Source: Pseudomonadota bacterium | GTDB taxonomy: Bacteria; Pseudomonadota; Gammaproteobacteria; CALCKW01 | Length of the DNA: 64,000 bases | Direction: 5' to 3' | Assembly (NCBI GenBank): GCA_039196715.1 | Contig: JBCCUP010000018.1 | Span: 1 to 64,000 of the forward strand | Part shown: positions 1 to 8,927 of the stretch, piece by piece | Layout of the letters: every line of letters starts with the position of its first letter | How positions within the stretch are numbered: position 1 is the stretch's first letter | Program-made: the position numbers and the translations under genes | Notes under the pieces: generated by a model | The model's database searches: none | Seen by the model: only the letters and a program-made list of their open reading frames with translations | What the model was told of the DNA's origin: nothing

Positions 1-1
1 G

Positions 2-1024
2 GAAGCTGAGCTCGAAAACTGCTTGGTGCTTGTCTACGAAGAGAAGATTTCTAGCGCCAAGCTCCTGGTGCCGGTCCTCGAAGCGGTCTCCAAGGCGGGC
101 AAGCCGCTGCTGATCATCGCCGAGGACATCGAAGGTGAGGCCCTGGCCACACTCGTGGTCAACAGCATCCGCGGTATCGTCAAGGTCTGTGCTGTGAAGG
201 CGCCGGGCTTCGGTGACCGCCGCAAAGCCATGCTGCAGGACATCGCGATCCTGACCGGCGGCCAGGTGATTTCCGAGGAAGTCGGTCTGTCCCTCGAGAA
301 GGTCACCCTCGAAGACCTCGGCCAGGCCAAGCGCATCACCGTCGACAAGGAAAACACCACAGTCGTCGATGGCGCCGGTGCAAAGGACGAGATCGACGCC
401 CGCGTCGAGCAGATCCGTGCCCAGATCGATCAGGCGACGTCTGACTACGACCGCGAGAAGCTGCAGGAGCGCGTGGCGAAGCTCGCCGGTGGTGTTGCCG
501 TGATCAAGGTCGGTGCTGCGACCGAAGTCGAGATGAAAGAGAAGAAAGACCGCGTCGACGACGCGCTGCACGCGACCCGCGCTGCGGTTGAAGAGGGCAT
601 CGTCGCTGGCGGCGGCACCGCGCTTATTCGTGCACGCACGGCCGTCGCTGGCCTCTCGGGTGCCAACGAAGACCAGAACGTCGGTGTCCAGATCGCGCTG
701 CGCGCCATGGAAGAGCCGCTCCGCCAGATCGTCGCAAATGCCGGTGGAGAGCCCTCTGTCGTCTGCGCCAAAGTGGCAGAGAGCGACGGCAACACCGGCT
801 ACAACGCGGCAACCGAAGAGTACGGCGACCTGGTGGAAATGGGTATCCTCGATCCCACCAAAGTCACCCGTTCGGCACTGCAGAACGCCGTTTCCGTGGG
901 TGGTCTCATGATCACCACCGAGGCCATGGTCGCCGAGGCGCCCAAGGCTGAGGAGCCGGCCATGGGCGGTGCGCCTGGCATGGACGGCATGGGCGGTATG
1001 GGTGGCATGGGCGGCATGATGTAA
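2..1024 (+). CDS. groL: Chaperonin GroEL, C-terminal part (5' end outside window)
   Basis: This is the large cytosolic chaperonin subunit that folds proteins in an ATP-driven double ring with GroES. The reading frame is open to the left edge, so about 340 C-terminal residues are present out of a usual 545-550. They cover the end of the apical domain ([20 protein letters not shown]), the returning intermediate domain and the equatorial domain with [13 protein letters not shown] and the [11 protein letters not shown] region. The C-terminus is the typical flexible Gly-Met tail ([10 protein letters not shown]). A strong intrinsic terminator follows directly, so this is the last gene of its operon, presumably groES-groL. 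No defect is visible. Confidence 0.97.
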   Translation, partial: EAELENCLVLVYEEKISSAKLLVPVLEAVSKAGKPLLIIAEDIEGEALATLVVNSIRGIVKVCAVKAPGFGDRRKAMLQDIAILTGGQVISEEVGLSLEKVTLEDLGQAKRITVDKENTTVVDGAGAKDEIDARVEQIRAQIDQATSDYDREKLQERVAKLAGGVAVIKVGAATEVEMKEKKDRVDDALHATRAAVEEGIVAGGGTALIRARTAVAGLSGANEDQNVGVQIALRAMEEPLRQIVANAGGEPSVVCAKVAESDGNTGYNAATEEYGDLVEMGILDPTKVTRSALQNAVSVGGLMITTEAMVAEAPKAEEPAMGGAPGMDGMGGMGGMGGMM

Positions 1025-1050
1025 GCCCTGCCGTCAATCTGTCCAAACAG

Positions 1051-1085
1051 AAAACCCCCTCGGGCCTCGGCCTGGGGGGGTTTTT
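1051..1085 (+). terminator. Rho-independent terminator of groL
   Basis: A GC-rich inverted repeat (CCCCC..GGCC / GGCC..GGGGG) is followed by a T5 tract at 1081-1085 and starts 27 bp after the groL stop. It should end the groESL transcript before the GGDEF-EAL gene. Confidence 0.85.
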
Positions 1086-1186
1086 GCATTACAGAAGCCC
1101 AGAAATCAGGGATTGTGACCCGCTGCCGCTAGCAGAAATGGCTGCAGCCGATGGATCGATGAACCCAATCAGGGCCCCAGGCGAAT

Positions 1187-3232
1187 ATGGGAAAGTTTGC
1201 GAAAACTGTGAAGCTCAAAGCGGACAAGGCCGGGCTCGGCCTGGGTCTGCGTTTGGCGCTGACCTGTTGCGTATTCATATTGTGCCTCGGCGGAGCCCTG
1301 TTGCCGCCAGCGGCGGCGTTGTACCAGCAAACTCAGGTGGCCGATCGCGCCAAGGCCTACCGCGATACCTTGTTGGTCATGCTGCAGACCGCCGATGAAC
1401 TCGAGTTCCCCGACATCATGGAGCGTGTGCCGTCCGTGGTCGGCGCCAACGTCCACGACAGCAACGGCCGTTCGATCTACGGCTTCGGCGTGCTGCCGGA
1501 CATGCAGGCGAGCCTCGAGAACACCCCCGAGCCGGTGCTCAACGGCGACTACGTCGAGGCGGTGTGGAGCATCAACTTCTTCAACCGCGGTTACCAGATC
1601 GCGGTGTCGATCGACGGCGAGGGCATCGCTGCCGCACGCATGACCTTCATCCAGCGCATGGCCATGGTGGTGACCGTCGCGGCGTTGCTGGGGTTTTTCC
1701 TGACTCGGCTGATGAGCACGCGCTACGTCGTCAAACCGGTCCGCGAGGTGATCCGGTCGCTTCGCAACGCGCGGATCAACGGCGACAAACACCTGATCGT
1801 GCTGGAGGGTCGAGACGAGTTCGGCACGCTGATCCAGGAATACAACAACATGATCCAGAGCCTCGAAGCGGTCGAGGCCCAGGTGGAAAAGAAACAGATG
1901 TCGCTCGAGCATCTCGCCCACCACGATCAGCTCACCGGCCTGCCAAACCGGGTCCACTGCAAGCGCAAGCTCAAGCAGCTGGTCGCCGCGGCCCAAAAGA
2001 AGAACATCCGGCTCGCGGCCATGCTGATCGATCTCGACAACTTCAAGCTGTTCAATGATCAGTTCGACCAGCACACCGGCGACCTCGTGGTCGCCGAGGT
2101 GGCCAAACGGCTCGAATGTGCATTGGACGAAGACGTCACCATCGGGCGACTCGATGGCGACGAGTTCCTTGTCGTCAGTGAAATCAGACGCCAGGCCGAG
2201 GTGGTGCCACTGGCCGACAAACTACGCCAGGTGATCTCCGAACCCATCTCGCACCGTGCGGTGCGTTTTGCCGTTAATGCCTCCGTGGGTGTCGCCACCT
2301 TGCCGGGCGACGCCGAGAACGCCGAAGAACTGTTGAACAACGCTACCTACGCCCTGGCCGAGGCCAAGGTCAACGGACGCGCCCAGACGCAGCTGTTCAC
2401 CGACGAGATTCGCGACAAGGTGCTCAACCGCATCAAGCTGGAAGACGAAATCAAGAACGGCGTGAGCAACCGCGAGTTCGTGCTGTTCTACCAGCCCAAA
2501 CTGTCGCTCGAGACACGCCAGCCGATGGGCGCCGAAGCGCTGGTTCGCTGGAACCACCCCGAGCGAGGTCTGGTTGGTCCGGGTGGCTTCATCGAGGTTG
2601 CCGAGGAAACCGGCCTGATCATTCCGCTGTCCGACTGGATCGTGGACGAGGCCTGCCGTCAGGTGGCCGAGTGGAATCGCGTCGGCCTGACGGGCCTGCA
2701 GATCGCGGTAAACCTGTCGGCCCTGCAGTTTCAGGACCCCGACCTGGTTGCAAAGATTTCCGGCGCCATCGAGCGGCACGGCATCGAGCCGTCCTCGATC
2801 GAGCTGGAGATCACGGAGAGCGCGATCATGAACGACCCGGTCGAGGCCAACAAGCTGCTCGATGAGCTCAAGGGGTTGGGCGTCACGCTTGCAATAGATG
2901 ATTTCGGCACCGGCTATTCGTCACTCAGCTACCTGAAGAACTTCCCGGTCCACACACTGAAGATCGACCAGTCTTTCGTACGTGACCTCGAGACCGAGTC
3001 CGCCGATGCGGCAATTGTCAATGCGATCATTGGCCTCGGGCGCCACTTTGGCATGAAGGTCGTGGCCGAGGGCATTGAAACCGAGCCGCAGTATCAGTTC
3101 CTCCTGCAAACCGGTGCTCAGGTCGGTCAGGGGTATCTGTTCGCCAAGCCGCTGCCCGCCGTGGACTTCGGGCGCTGGGCACTCGATCAATTGAACGGTG
3201 GCGGCGACACCCGTCGGGTTGCCAACGGCTGA
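1187..3232 (+). CDS. Membrane GGDEF-EAL cyclic-di-GMP protein
   Basis: 681-residue inner-membrane signalling protein predicted to make and/or break down cyclic di-GMP. Order of parts: N-terminal membrane segment (about 22-46), a periplasmic sensor region of roughly 100 residues, a second membrane segment (about 152-172), a HAMP-like linker (about 173-235), GGDEF (about 245-405) and EAL (about 425-670). The signature GGDEF is DGDEF here (residues 323-327); first-position variants can still be active, so cyclase function is open. The EAL domain looks intact (E450-A-L, then VRWNHP, the DDFGTGYSSL loop 6 motif, and a VVAEGIE segment), so phosphodiesterase activity is likely. No good Shine-Dalgarno precedes the ATG. 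The gene stands alone between two terminators. The input signal is unknown. Confidence 0.93.
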   Translation: MGKFAKTVKLKADKAGLGLGLRLALTCCVFILCLGGALLPPAAALYQQTQVADRAKAYRDTLLVMLQTADELEFPDIMERVPSVVGANVHDSNGRSIYGFGVLPDMQASLENTPEPVLNGDYVEAVWSINFFNRGYQIAVSIDGEGIAAARMTFIQRMAMVVTVAALLGFFLTRLMSTRYVVKPVREVIRSLRNARINGDKHLIVLEGRDEFGTLIQEYNNMIQSLEAVEAQVEKKQMSLEHLAHHDQLTGLPNRVHCKRKLKQLVAAAQKKNIRLAAMLIDLDNFKLFNDQFDQHTGDLVVAEVAKRLECALDEDVTIGRLDGDEFLVVSEIRRQAEVVPLADKLRQVISEPISHRAVRFAVNASVGVATLPGDAENAEELLNNATYALAEAKVNGRAQTQLFTDEIRDKVLNRIKLEDEIKNGVSNREFVLFYQPKLSLETRQPMGAEALVRWNHPERGLVGPGGFIEVAEETGLIIPLSDWIVDEACRQVAEWNRVGLTGLQIAVNLSALQFQDPDLVAKISGAIERHGIEPSSIELEITESAIMNDPVEANKLLDELKGLGVTLAIDDFGTGYSSLSYLKNFPVHTLKIDQSFVRDLETESADAAIVNAIIGLGRHFGMKVVAEGIETEPQYQFLLQTGAQVGQGYLFAKPLPAVDFGRWALDQLNGGGDTRRVANG

Positions 3233-3257
3233 CGCTGCGCGGCGTCACCCGATCAGA

Positions 3258-3280
3258 AGCCCGCCTTGTGCGGGCTTTTT
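3258..3280 (+). terminator. Rho-independent terminator after GGDEF-EAL gene
   Basis: Perfect 7-bp stem AGCCCGC (3258-3264) / GCGGGCT (3270-3276), 5-nt loop, T tract 3276-3280. It lies 26 bp past the stop codon. Confidence 0.9.
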
Positions 3281-3319
3281 CGTGTTCGGGCGGTGGTACC
3301 TGTTGCGCTGCAGCATGGT

Positions 3320-3482
3320 CCGTGAGCCCGGCCGGTCACGGCGGTGCCCGGTGCACAAGCACCGGGGTCGGTGCCGCTCTGCGCCGGGCTCTGGCGCGCT
3401 CATCGGCGCTGGCAGGCGGGCGCGAACCCGCGATACACTGTTCCCGAAACGTCGACGCAGCCCTCGTGGTGCGGACCACGGG
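3320..3482 (+). promoter_or_regulatory. Hairpin-rich upstream region of the nucleoside transporter operon
   Basis: Three perfect inverted repeats lie between the previous terminator and the binding-protein gene: CCGTGA/TCACGG (3320-3325/3336-3341), CCCGGTGC/GCACCGGG with an ACAA loop (3347-3366), and CGTGGT/ACCACG with a GCGG loop (3465-3480). A -10-like TACACT is at 3434-3439, without a good -35 at standard spacing. If it is used, the third hairpin is in the 5' untranslated region, about 36 nt before the ATG. I do not recognise a known riboswitch. Confidence 0.45.
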
Positions 3483-3516
3483 TTCAGACCCCTTTGACAT
3501 CTAGAGAGTGGAATCC

Positions 3517-4500
3517 ATGAAAAAACTGATTGCTTTTGCTGCGGTGAGCGCACTTGCAGCCGGCGTCGCACACGCGTCCCCGGCGGTGGTGTTCGACATG
3601 GGCGGCAAGTTCGACAAGTCGTTCAACCAGGCCGCCTACGAAGGCGCCGAGAAGTACAAGGCCGAGTCCGGTGACAGCTACCGCGAATTCGAAGTGACCA
3701 ACCCGGCACAGCGCGAGCAGGCCCTGCGCCGCATGGCGCAACGCGGTTCGGACCCGGTCGTCGGCATCGGCTTTGCCCAGGCGCCGGCCATGGAAGTCGT
3801 GGCAGAAGAGTTTCCTGACACCCGGTTCACCATCGTCGACATGGTGGTTGACAAGCCGAACGTCCAGTCCGTCGTGTTCAAGGAGCACGAGGGATCGTTC
3901 CTCGTCGGCATGCTCGCTGCCATGGCGAGTGAGAGCGGCAAGGTTGGCTTCGTTGGTGGCATGGACATCCCGCTGATCCGCCGGTTTGCCTGCGGCTACG
4001 AGCAGGGTGCCAAGCACGTCAACGGCGATGCTGACGTTCTGCAGAACATGACCGGCACGGATCCGAGCGCGTGGAACAACCCGAGCCGTGGCGCCGAGCT
4101 CGCGCGCGGCCAGTTCGATCGCGGTGTGGACGTCGTGTTCGCAGCGGCCGGTGGCACCGGTGTCGGCGTCTACCAGGCTGCGGCAGACGGCGGCAAGTAC
4201 GCCATCGGTGTCGATTCGAACCAGAATTACCTGCACCCGGGCGTGATGCTGACCTCCATGCTCAAGCGCGTGGACGTGGCCGTGTACGAAGCCATGAAAA
4301 CCGGTGCGAGCGGCGACTGGAAGCCGGGTTTCAACGTGCTGGGTCTCGCCGAGGGCGGTGTCGATTGGGCGTTGGACGAGCACAACGCGGCGCTGATCAG
4401 CGACGAGATGAAGTCTGCGGTTGAAGCGGCCAAGGCCGAGATCATCGCGGGCAACATCACCGTGCACGACTACATGTCGGACAACACCTGCACCTACTGA
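3517..4500 (+). CDS. BMP-family nucleoside ABC transporter substrate-binding protein
   Basis: 327-residue periplasmic solute-binding protein of the basic membrane protein (BMP/PnrA) family, whose characterised members bind purine or pyrimidine nucleosides. A clean signal peptide (MKKLIAFAAVSALAAGVAHA, 1-20) is followed directly by the family core (VVFDMGGKFDKSFNQAAYEG). There is no lipobox cysteine, so it is predicted to be soluble. The ATG at 3517 is preferred over an in-frame GTG nine bases upstream because it gives the classic MKK start and sits about 7 nt after GAGAGTGG. It heads an operon with an ATPase, two permeases and cytidine deaminase, which supports nucleoside as substrate. The exact ligand cannot be read from the sequence. 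Confidence 0.93.
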   Translation: MKKLIAFAAVSALAAGVAHASPAVVFDMGGKFDKSFNQAAYEGAEKYKAESGDSYREFEVTNPAQREQALRRMAQRGSDPVVGIGFAQAPAMEVVAEEFPDTRFTIVDMVVDKPNVQSVVFKEHEGSFLVGMLAAMASESGKVGFVGGMDIPLIRRFACGYEQGAKHVNGDADVLQNMTGTDPSAWNNPSRGAELARGQFDRGVDVVFAAAGGTGVGVYQAAADGGKYAIGVDSNQNYLHPGVMLTSMLKRVDVAVYEAMKTGASGDWKPGFNVLGLAEGGVDWALDEHNAALISDEMKSAVEAAKAEIIAGNITVHDYMSDNTCTY

Positions 4501-4509
4501 TCACACATT

Positions 4510-6078
4510 GTGACAGTCACCGCAGCGGCGGCGCCCTCGACGGCGCCGCCGGCGATTGAGCTTCGAGGGATTGAAAAGCGGTTCGGTGCCGTGCACGCCA
4601 ACCGCAATGTCAACTTGAGCGTAGCGCCGGGCACCATTCACGGCATCGTCGGCGAGAATGGCGCGGGCAAGTCCACGCTCATGAGCATCCTCTACGGCTT
4701 CTACCAGGCCGACGCCGGAGAGGTGATCATTGACGGCGAGGTAGCGACCATCCGCTCCTCGCGCGACGCCATCTCGGCGGGTATCGGGATGGTCCACCAG
4801 CACTTCATGTTGGTCGACACCTTTACGGTGCTGGAAAACGTCATGCTCGGCGCTGAGCAGGGCGCGATGTTGGCCAGCAGTGTCGAGGCGGCCGACGCCG
4901 AGCTAGAACGTCTCTCGCGTGAGTACGACCTGACCGTGAAACCCACCGCACTGGTCGGTGAGTTGCCGGTCGGCGAGCAGCAACGCACCGAAATCCTCAA
5001 GGCGCTGTTTCGCGGTGCGCGCATTCTGGTGCTCGATGAGCCGACAGGGGTGTTGACTCCGCAGGAGGCAGATCAACTCTTTGCGATTCTGCGCGCCTTG
5101 CGTGATCAGGGCGTGACCGTGATCCTGATCACCCACAAGCTGCGCGAAATCATGGACGTCACAGACGCGGTGTCTGTGATGCGGGGCGGTGAGATGGTGG
5201 CCCACCGACCGACCCGTGACACCACTGAGCGTGAGCTCGCCGCGTTGATGGTCGGCGAGCAGGTGGATCTCGACATTGACGCCACACCGGCGAAGCCCGG
5301 AGACACGGTGCTCGCCGTGCGCGAGCTGTCTGCCCGCAATGCCCAGGGCGTGGTGGCGTGTGACGCGGTGTCCTTCGATTTGCGCGCGGGCGAAATCCTG
5401 GGTGTGGCTGGCGTCTCCGGCAACGGACAGTCCGAACTGCTTGAAGTGCTCGCCGGCATCCAACCCGTGGCGTCGGGCAGCTTCACGGTCCTCGGGACCG
5501 ACGTCAGCGCGACGCACCCGATCGACCCGAAGTCGCTTCGCGATGTGCGGGTCAACCACGTACCGGAAGACCGCCTGCGCCGGGGCTTGGTGAAGTCCTT
5601 CAGTGCGTCCGAGAACAGCATCCTGGGCTACCACGACGACGCGCGTTGGGCACGCGGCGCGTTGCTCGACGGCGGGCGCGCGGCCGACCACTGCGCGCGG
5701 CTGATGTCGGCCTTTGATGTGCGGCCACCCGATCCCGGACTGCGCGCTTCCCTGTTCTCCGGCGGCAACCAGCAGAAACTGGTGCTGGCGCGCGAGATCG
5801 ACAGCGACCCGAGGTTGCTGCTCGTGGGTCAACCCACGCGCGGTGTCGACATCGGCGCCATCGCGCTGATCCACCGTCGTCTCATGGCGCTGCGTGACGC
5901 TGGACTGGCCATTCTGTTGGTCTCCGTCGAACTCGATGAAATTCTCGCGCTCGCGGATCGCATCATCGTGATGTGCGATGGCCGCATTGTCGGTGAAACC
6001 GATCGCGCGCGAGCGGACAAGGCAACCCTGGGGTTGATGATGGCCAATGCAGAACCGGAGCCGGCGCGTGTCCAGTGA
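4510..6078 (+). CDS. Nucleoside ABC importer, tandem ATPase subunit
   Basis: 522 residues with two fused ABC domains, as in YufO/NupO and RbsA/MglA-type importers. Domain 1 has Walker A GENGAGKST (48-56), a Q-loop at VHQHFM, a degenerate signature (LPVGEQQR) and Walker B ILVLDEPTGVL. Domain 2 has a degenerate Walker A (GVSGNGQSE, no lysine), signature LFSGGNQQKL and Walker B-like LLLVGQPTRGVD. This asymmetry is normal for the family, where one site hydrolyses ATP. The start is a GTG 9 bp after the binding-protein gene; no stronger start is visible. The 3' end overlaps the first permease by 32 bp, suggesting translational coupling. Confidence 0.94.
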   Translation: MTVTAAAAPSTAPPAIELRGIEKRFGAVHANRNVNLSVAPGTIHGIVGENGAGKSTLMSILYGFYQADAGEVIIDGEVATIRSSRDAISAGIGMVHQHFMLVDTFTVLENVMLGAEQGAMLASSVEAADAELERLSREYDLTVKPTALVGELPVGEQQRTEILKALFRGARILVLDEPTGVLTPQEADQLFAILRALRDQGVTVILITHKLREIMDVTDAVSVMRGGEMVAHRPTRDTTERELAALMVGEQVDLDIDATPAKPGDTVLAVRELSARNAQGVVACDAVSFDLRAGEILGVAGVSGNGQSELLEVLAGIQPVASGSFTVLGTDVSATHPIDPKSLRDVRVNHVPEDRLRRGLVKSFSASENSILGYHDDARWARGALLDGGRAADHCARLMSAFDVRPPDPGLRASLFSGGNQQKLVLAREIDSDPRLLLVGQPTRGVDIGAIALIHRRLMALRDAGLAILLVSVELDEILALADRIIVMCDGRIVGETDRARADKATLGLMMANAEPEPARVQ

Positions 6079-7201
6079 TCTGCGGCCGGCGGTGCCCTTG
6101 CCGCGCTGGGTGAGTGTCGGAGTGGTCCCGCTCGTCAACGTGGGCCTTGCCTTGTTGGTGTCCGGCCTGGTCATCTGGGTGGTTGGCGAAAGCCCGGTCG
6201 AAGCCGTCCGCTTGATGGTGTTCGGCGCGTTCGGCTACGGCGAGGCCATCGGCTACACGCTCTTCTACGCCACGAATTTCATCTTCACGGGGCTCGCAGT
6301 CGCCGTCGCGTTTCACGCCGGGCTGTTCAACATCGGCGGTGAGGGCCAGGCCTACGTGGGGGGGCTCGGCATGGCACTGATCGCGCTCTCGCTCGATGCG
6401 AGTTTGCCCGGGTGGGTGCTGATCCCACTTTGCCTGTTGGCGGGAGCGGCATTCGGCGCGTTTTGGGGGTTCGTGCCGGGCTGGCTGCAAGCCCACCGCG
6501 GCAGCCACATCGTGATCACGACGATCATGTTCAATTTCATTGCAGCCGCGTTGCTGGGGTACATGCTGGTCAGCGTCATCATCGGCGAGGGGCAGATGGC
6601 GCCTGAGACGCGGGCGTTCGCCGAGAGCACACACTTGCCCTACCTGCACGAGATGGCCGCCTGGTTCGGACTCTCCTGGGACCGTTCACCGGTCAATTTC
6701 TCCCTGTTGATTTCGCTTGTGTGCGCAGTCGGTGTGTGGGTGTACATCTGGCACACGCGCTGGGGCTACGCGCTGCGCTGCGTGGGTCAAGGTGAGTCGG
6801 CCGCGGTGTACGCTGGCATCGACCCCAAACGGGTCGTTGTCCTGACCATGTGCCTCTCAGGCGCACTCGCCGGTCTCATGGGCCTGAACGAAATCCTCGG
6901 CACCCAGCACCGCCTGCTGCTCAACTTCACGGCGGGCTACGGCTTCACCGGCATTGCCGTCGCGTTGATGGGGCGCAACCACCCCTTCGGGATTGTGGTG
7001 GCGAGCCTGTTGTTCGGCGCCTTGTACCAGGGCGGTGCCGAGCTCGCCTTTGACATGCCGACTATCACGCGCGAGATGGTGGTCGCCATTCAGGGGCTCG
7101 TGATCCTCTTCTCCGGCGCGCTCGCCTACATGAGCGAGCCCTGGGTTGCGCGTGCCTACGGCGCACTGGTTGGCAAGCGCATCATCGCGGAGGGCAGCTG
7201 A
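6047..7201 (+). CDS. Nucleoside ABC importer permease 1
   Basis: 384-residue polytopic inner-membrane protein, YufP/NupP-like. It has about eight to ten hydrophobic segments and the family core around FNIGGEGQAYVGGLG and a later GYGFTGIAVALMGRNHPFG. Together with permease 2 it forms the membrane channel. The ATG at 6047 lies inside the ATPase gene; an in-frame GTG at 6068 is a possible alternative that would shorten the Arg-rich N-terminus and the overlap. The stop TGA shares one base with the next ATG. Confidence 0.93.
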   Translation: MQNRSRRVSSDLRPAVPLPRWVSVGVVPLVNVGLALLVSGLVIWVVGESPVEAVRLMVFGAFGYGEAIGYTLFYATNFIFTGLAVAVAFHAGLFNIGGEGQAYVGGLGMALIALSLDASLPGWVLIPLCLLAGAAFGAFWGFVPGWLQAHRGSHIVITTIMFNFIAAALLGYMLVSVIIGEGQMAPETRAFAESTHLPYLHEMAAWFGLSWDRSPVNFSLLISLVCAVGVWVYIWHTRWGYALRCVGQGESAAVYAGIDPKRVVVLTMCLSGALAGLMGLNEILGTQHRLLLNFTAGYGFTGIAVALMGRNHPFGIVVASLLFGALYQGGAELAFDMPTITREMVVAIQGLVILFSGALAYMSEPWVARAYGALVGKRIIAEGS

Positions 7202-8166
7202 TGTTCGACATCCTGTTGCACACGCTGGATGCCGCGCTCCGGGTCTCGACACCGTTGATATTTTGTGCCATGGCTGGCATATTTTCCGAGCGCGCGGGAA
7301 TCATCGATATCAGCCTGGAGGGCAAGCTGCTGGCCTCGGCCTTTGCTGCGGCCTGCATGGCCCATGTCAGCGGCTCGCCCATCGTCGCTTTGCTGGCGGC
7401 CGTATGCGTGTCGGCCAGCCTGTCCCTGTTGCACGGTTTTGCGTGCATCACCCACCGCGGCAATCAGGTCGTCAGCGGTCTGGCAATCAACATCCTGGTG
7501 TCCGGTCTGACCGTTGTGCTCGGCCACGCGTGGTTTCGCCGGGGTGGCCAGACGCCCAACCTGGCCAGTGACGAACGGTTCATGCCTGTGACGTTGCCGG
7601 GCGCTGACGCGATCGGCGGACTGCCGGCGGCCGGCCCGGTCTATCAGCATGTGATCAGCGGCCACAATGTGCTGGTCTACCTGTCATTTGCGGTGGTTGC
7701 CGGTACCGCCTGGGTGCTTTACCGCACGCGTTTTGGTTTGCGGCTGCGTGCTGTCGGTGAGAACCCGCAGGCAGTCGACACCGCCGGCATCTCGGTGACG
7801 TGGTTGCGCTACCGCGCTGTGATCATCGCCGGTGTGCTCTGCGGCATCGGCGGCACATACCTGGCCATCGCACAGAATGCCGGCTTCACCCGGGAGATGA
7901 GCGCCGGACAGGGTTACATTGCGCTTGCTGCGATGGTGTTCGGCAATTGGCGTCCGGGTAGGGCTCTGGGGGCATGCTTGCTGTTCGGGTTGCTGGACGC
8001 GGTCGCCATCCGTCTTCAAGGCGTGCCGTTGCCGGTTGTCGGTGAAGTGCCGGTCCAGTTGATTCAGTCGCTGCCGTATGTTCTCACTGTGGTGCTGCTC
8101 GCGGGGTTCTTCGGGCGCTCGATCGCGCCCAAGGCGATCGGCCAACCCTATTCAAAGGACCGTTGA
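7201..8166 (+). CDS. Nucleoside ABC importer permease 2
   Basis: 321-residue polytopic inner-membrane permease, YufQ/NupQ-like, partner of the preceding permease. Diagnostic stretches are the N-terminal TPLIFCAMAGIFSERAGI and EGKLLASAFAA, the TRFGLRLRAVGENPQAVDTA coupling region and GYIALAAMVFGNWRPGRALG. The start overlaps the preceding stop by one base, and the stop abuts the cytidine deaminase start. Confidence 0.93.
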   Translation: MFDILLHTLDAALRVSTPLIFCAMAGIFSERAGIIDISLEGKLLASAFAAACMAHVSGSPIVALLAAVCVSASLSLLHGFACITHRGNQVVSGLAINILVSGLTVVLGHAWFRRGGQTPNLASDERFMPVTLPGADAIGGLPAAGPVYQHVISGHNVLVYLSFAVVAGTAWVLYRTRFGLRLRAVGENPQAVDTAGISVTWLRYRAVIIAGVLCGIGGTYLAIAQNAGFTREMSAGQGYIALAAMVFGNWRPGRALGACLLFGLLDAVAIRLQGVPLPVVGEVPVQLIQSLPYVLTVVLLAGFFGRSIAPKAIGQPYSKDR

Positions 8167-8574
8167 GTGTGTGATGTGGACTGGGCGCCGTTGCACGTGG
8201 CCGCCAACGACGCCATGGCGAATGCCCACACCCCGTACTCGCGGTTTGACGTGGGCGCGGCCGTGCTCGACGAGCATGGGCAAATTCACCGGGGTTGTAA
8301 CGTCGAGAATGCTGCCTACCCTGAAGGCACCTGTGCAGAAGCCGGAGCGATCGCTGCCATGGTGTGCGCCGGCGCCCGCCGGATTCGTGCGGTGCTGGTT
8401 GTCGGGCGCGGTCGTGCGTTGGTGACACCCTGCGGCGGTTGTCGACAGAAGATCCGCGAGTTTGCCTCGCCCGACACGCCGATTGCCATCGCCGACCCGG
8501 AGCACGTGCGAGCGGTGTTCACGCTGGACGCTGTGTTGCCGGACTCGTTCGGCCCTGACAACCTCGATCGCTGA
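8167..8574 (+). CDS. cdd: Cytidine deaminase
   Basis: 135-residue homotetrameric-type cytidine deaminase that converts cytidine/deoxycytidine to uridine/deoxyuridine in pyrimidine salvage. The catalytic zinc motif is C56-A-E58 within NAAYPEGTCAEAGAI, followed by P-C89-G-G-C92 (TPCGGCRQ). The substrate-contacting Asn-x-Glu of CNVEN is present. The GTG start follows the permease stop with no gap. Being the last gene of a nucleoside importer operon links uptake to immediate deamination and hints that cytidine is among the transported substrates. Confidence 0.95.
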   Translation: MCDVDWAPLHVAANDAMANAHTPYSRFDVGAAVLDEHGQIHRGCNVENAAYPEGTCAEAGAIAAMVCAGARRIRAVLVVGRGRALVTPCGGCRQKIREFASPDTPIAIADPEHVRAVFTLDAVLPDSFGPDNLDR

Positions 8575-8775
8575 CACTGAAACCTCGCGTCGATTCCAGG
8601 CGCTGCCCTCATCATGCGCAGACCACCCGGCGTCAGCCATTGACTCAGCCGTGTATACGTGTTCGGCGTCTCGCGGTGACTCGTGTGTACAGCTTGTCAC
8701 ATTCGTAGCCGTGCTGATGTAACGAAAAGGTGACAATCGCCACGGTTGTTAGCGAGGTGACTCAGCACACCTGTT

Positions 8776-8812
8776 GGAAATGAGATTTCCTTCACACTTC
8801 TCTCGGTACACT
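8776..8812 (+). promoter_or_regulatory. Candidate promoter with operator-like palindrome
   Basis: A perfect inverted repeat GGAAAT-GAG-ATTTCC (8776-8790) lies where the -35 element would be for a -10-like TACACT (8807-8812). If this promoter is used, the leader of the beta-helix gene is about 220 nt. The -35 itself does not match consensus, so control by a protein bound at the palindrome is an inference. Confidence 0.4.
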
Positions 8813-8916
8813 CCGCAACCCGAACAACCTGCCGACTCGTGATACGTCGCCCCGTCGCCGTCTCCACGGGTGCGGTTGTGCGGCTTGCAGTACCGCTCTC
8901 ACCAGGGAAGTGTGCT

Positions 8917-8927
8917 GTAACAGTTAC
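8917..8927 (+). repeat. Perfect palindrome GTAAC-A-GTTAC
   Basis: Eleven-base perfect inverted repeat with one central base in the presumed leader of the beta-helix gene, about 110 nt before its ATG. It could be a second protein-binding site; function unknown. Confidence 0.4.

Noticed and set aside
3463-3516. Purine or pyrimidine riboswitch before the importer operon
   Set aside because: There is a hairpin but no three-way junction or conserved loop sequences of known purine riboswitches that I can recognise.
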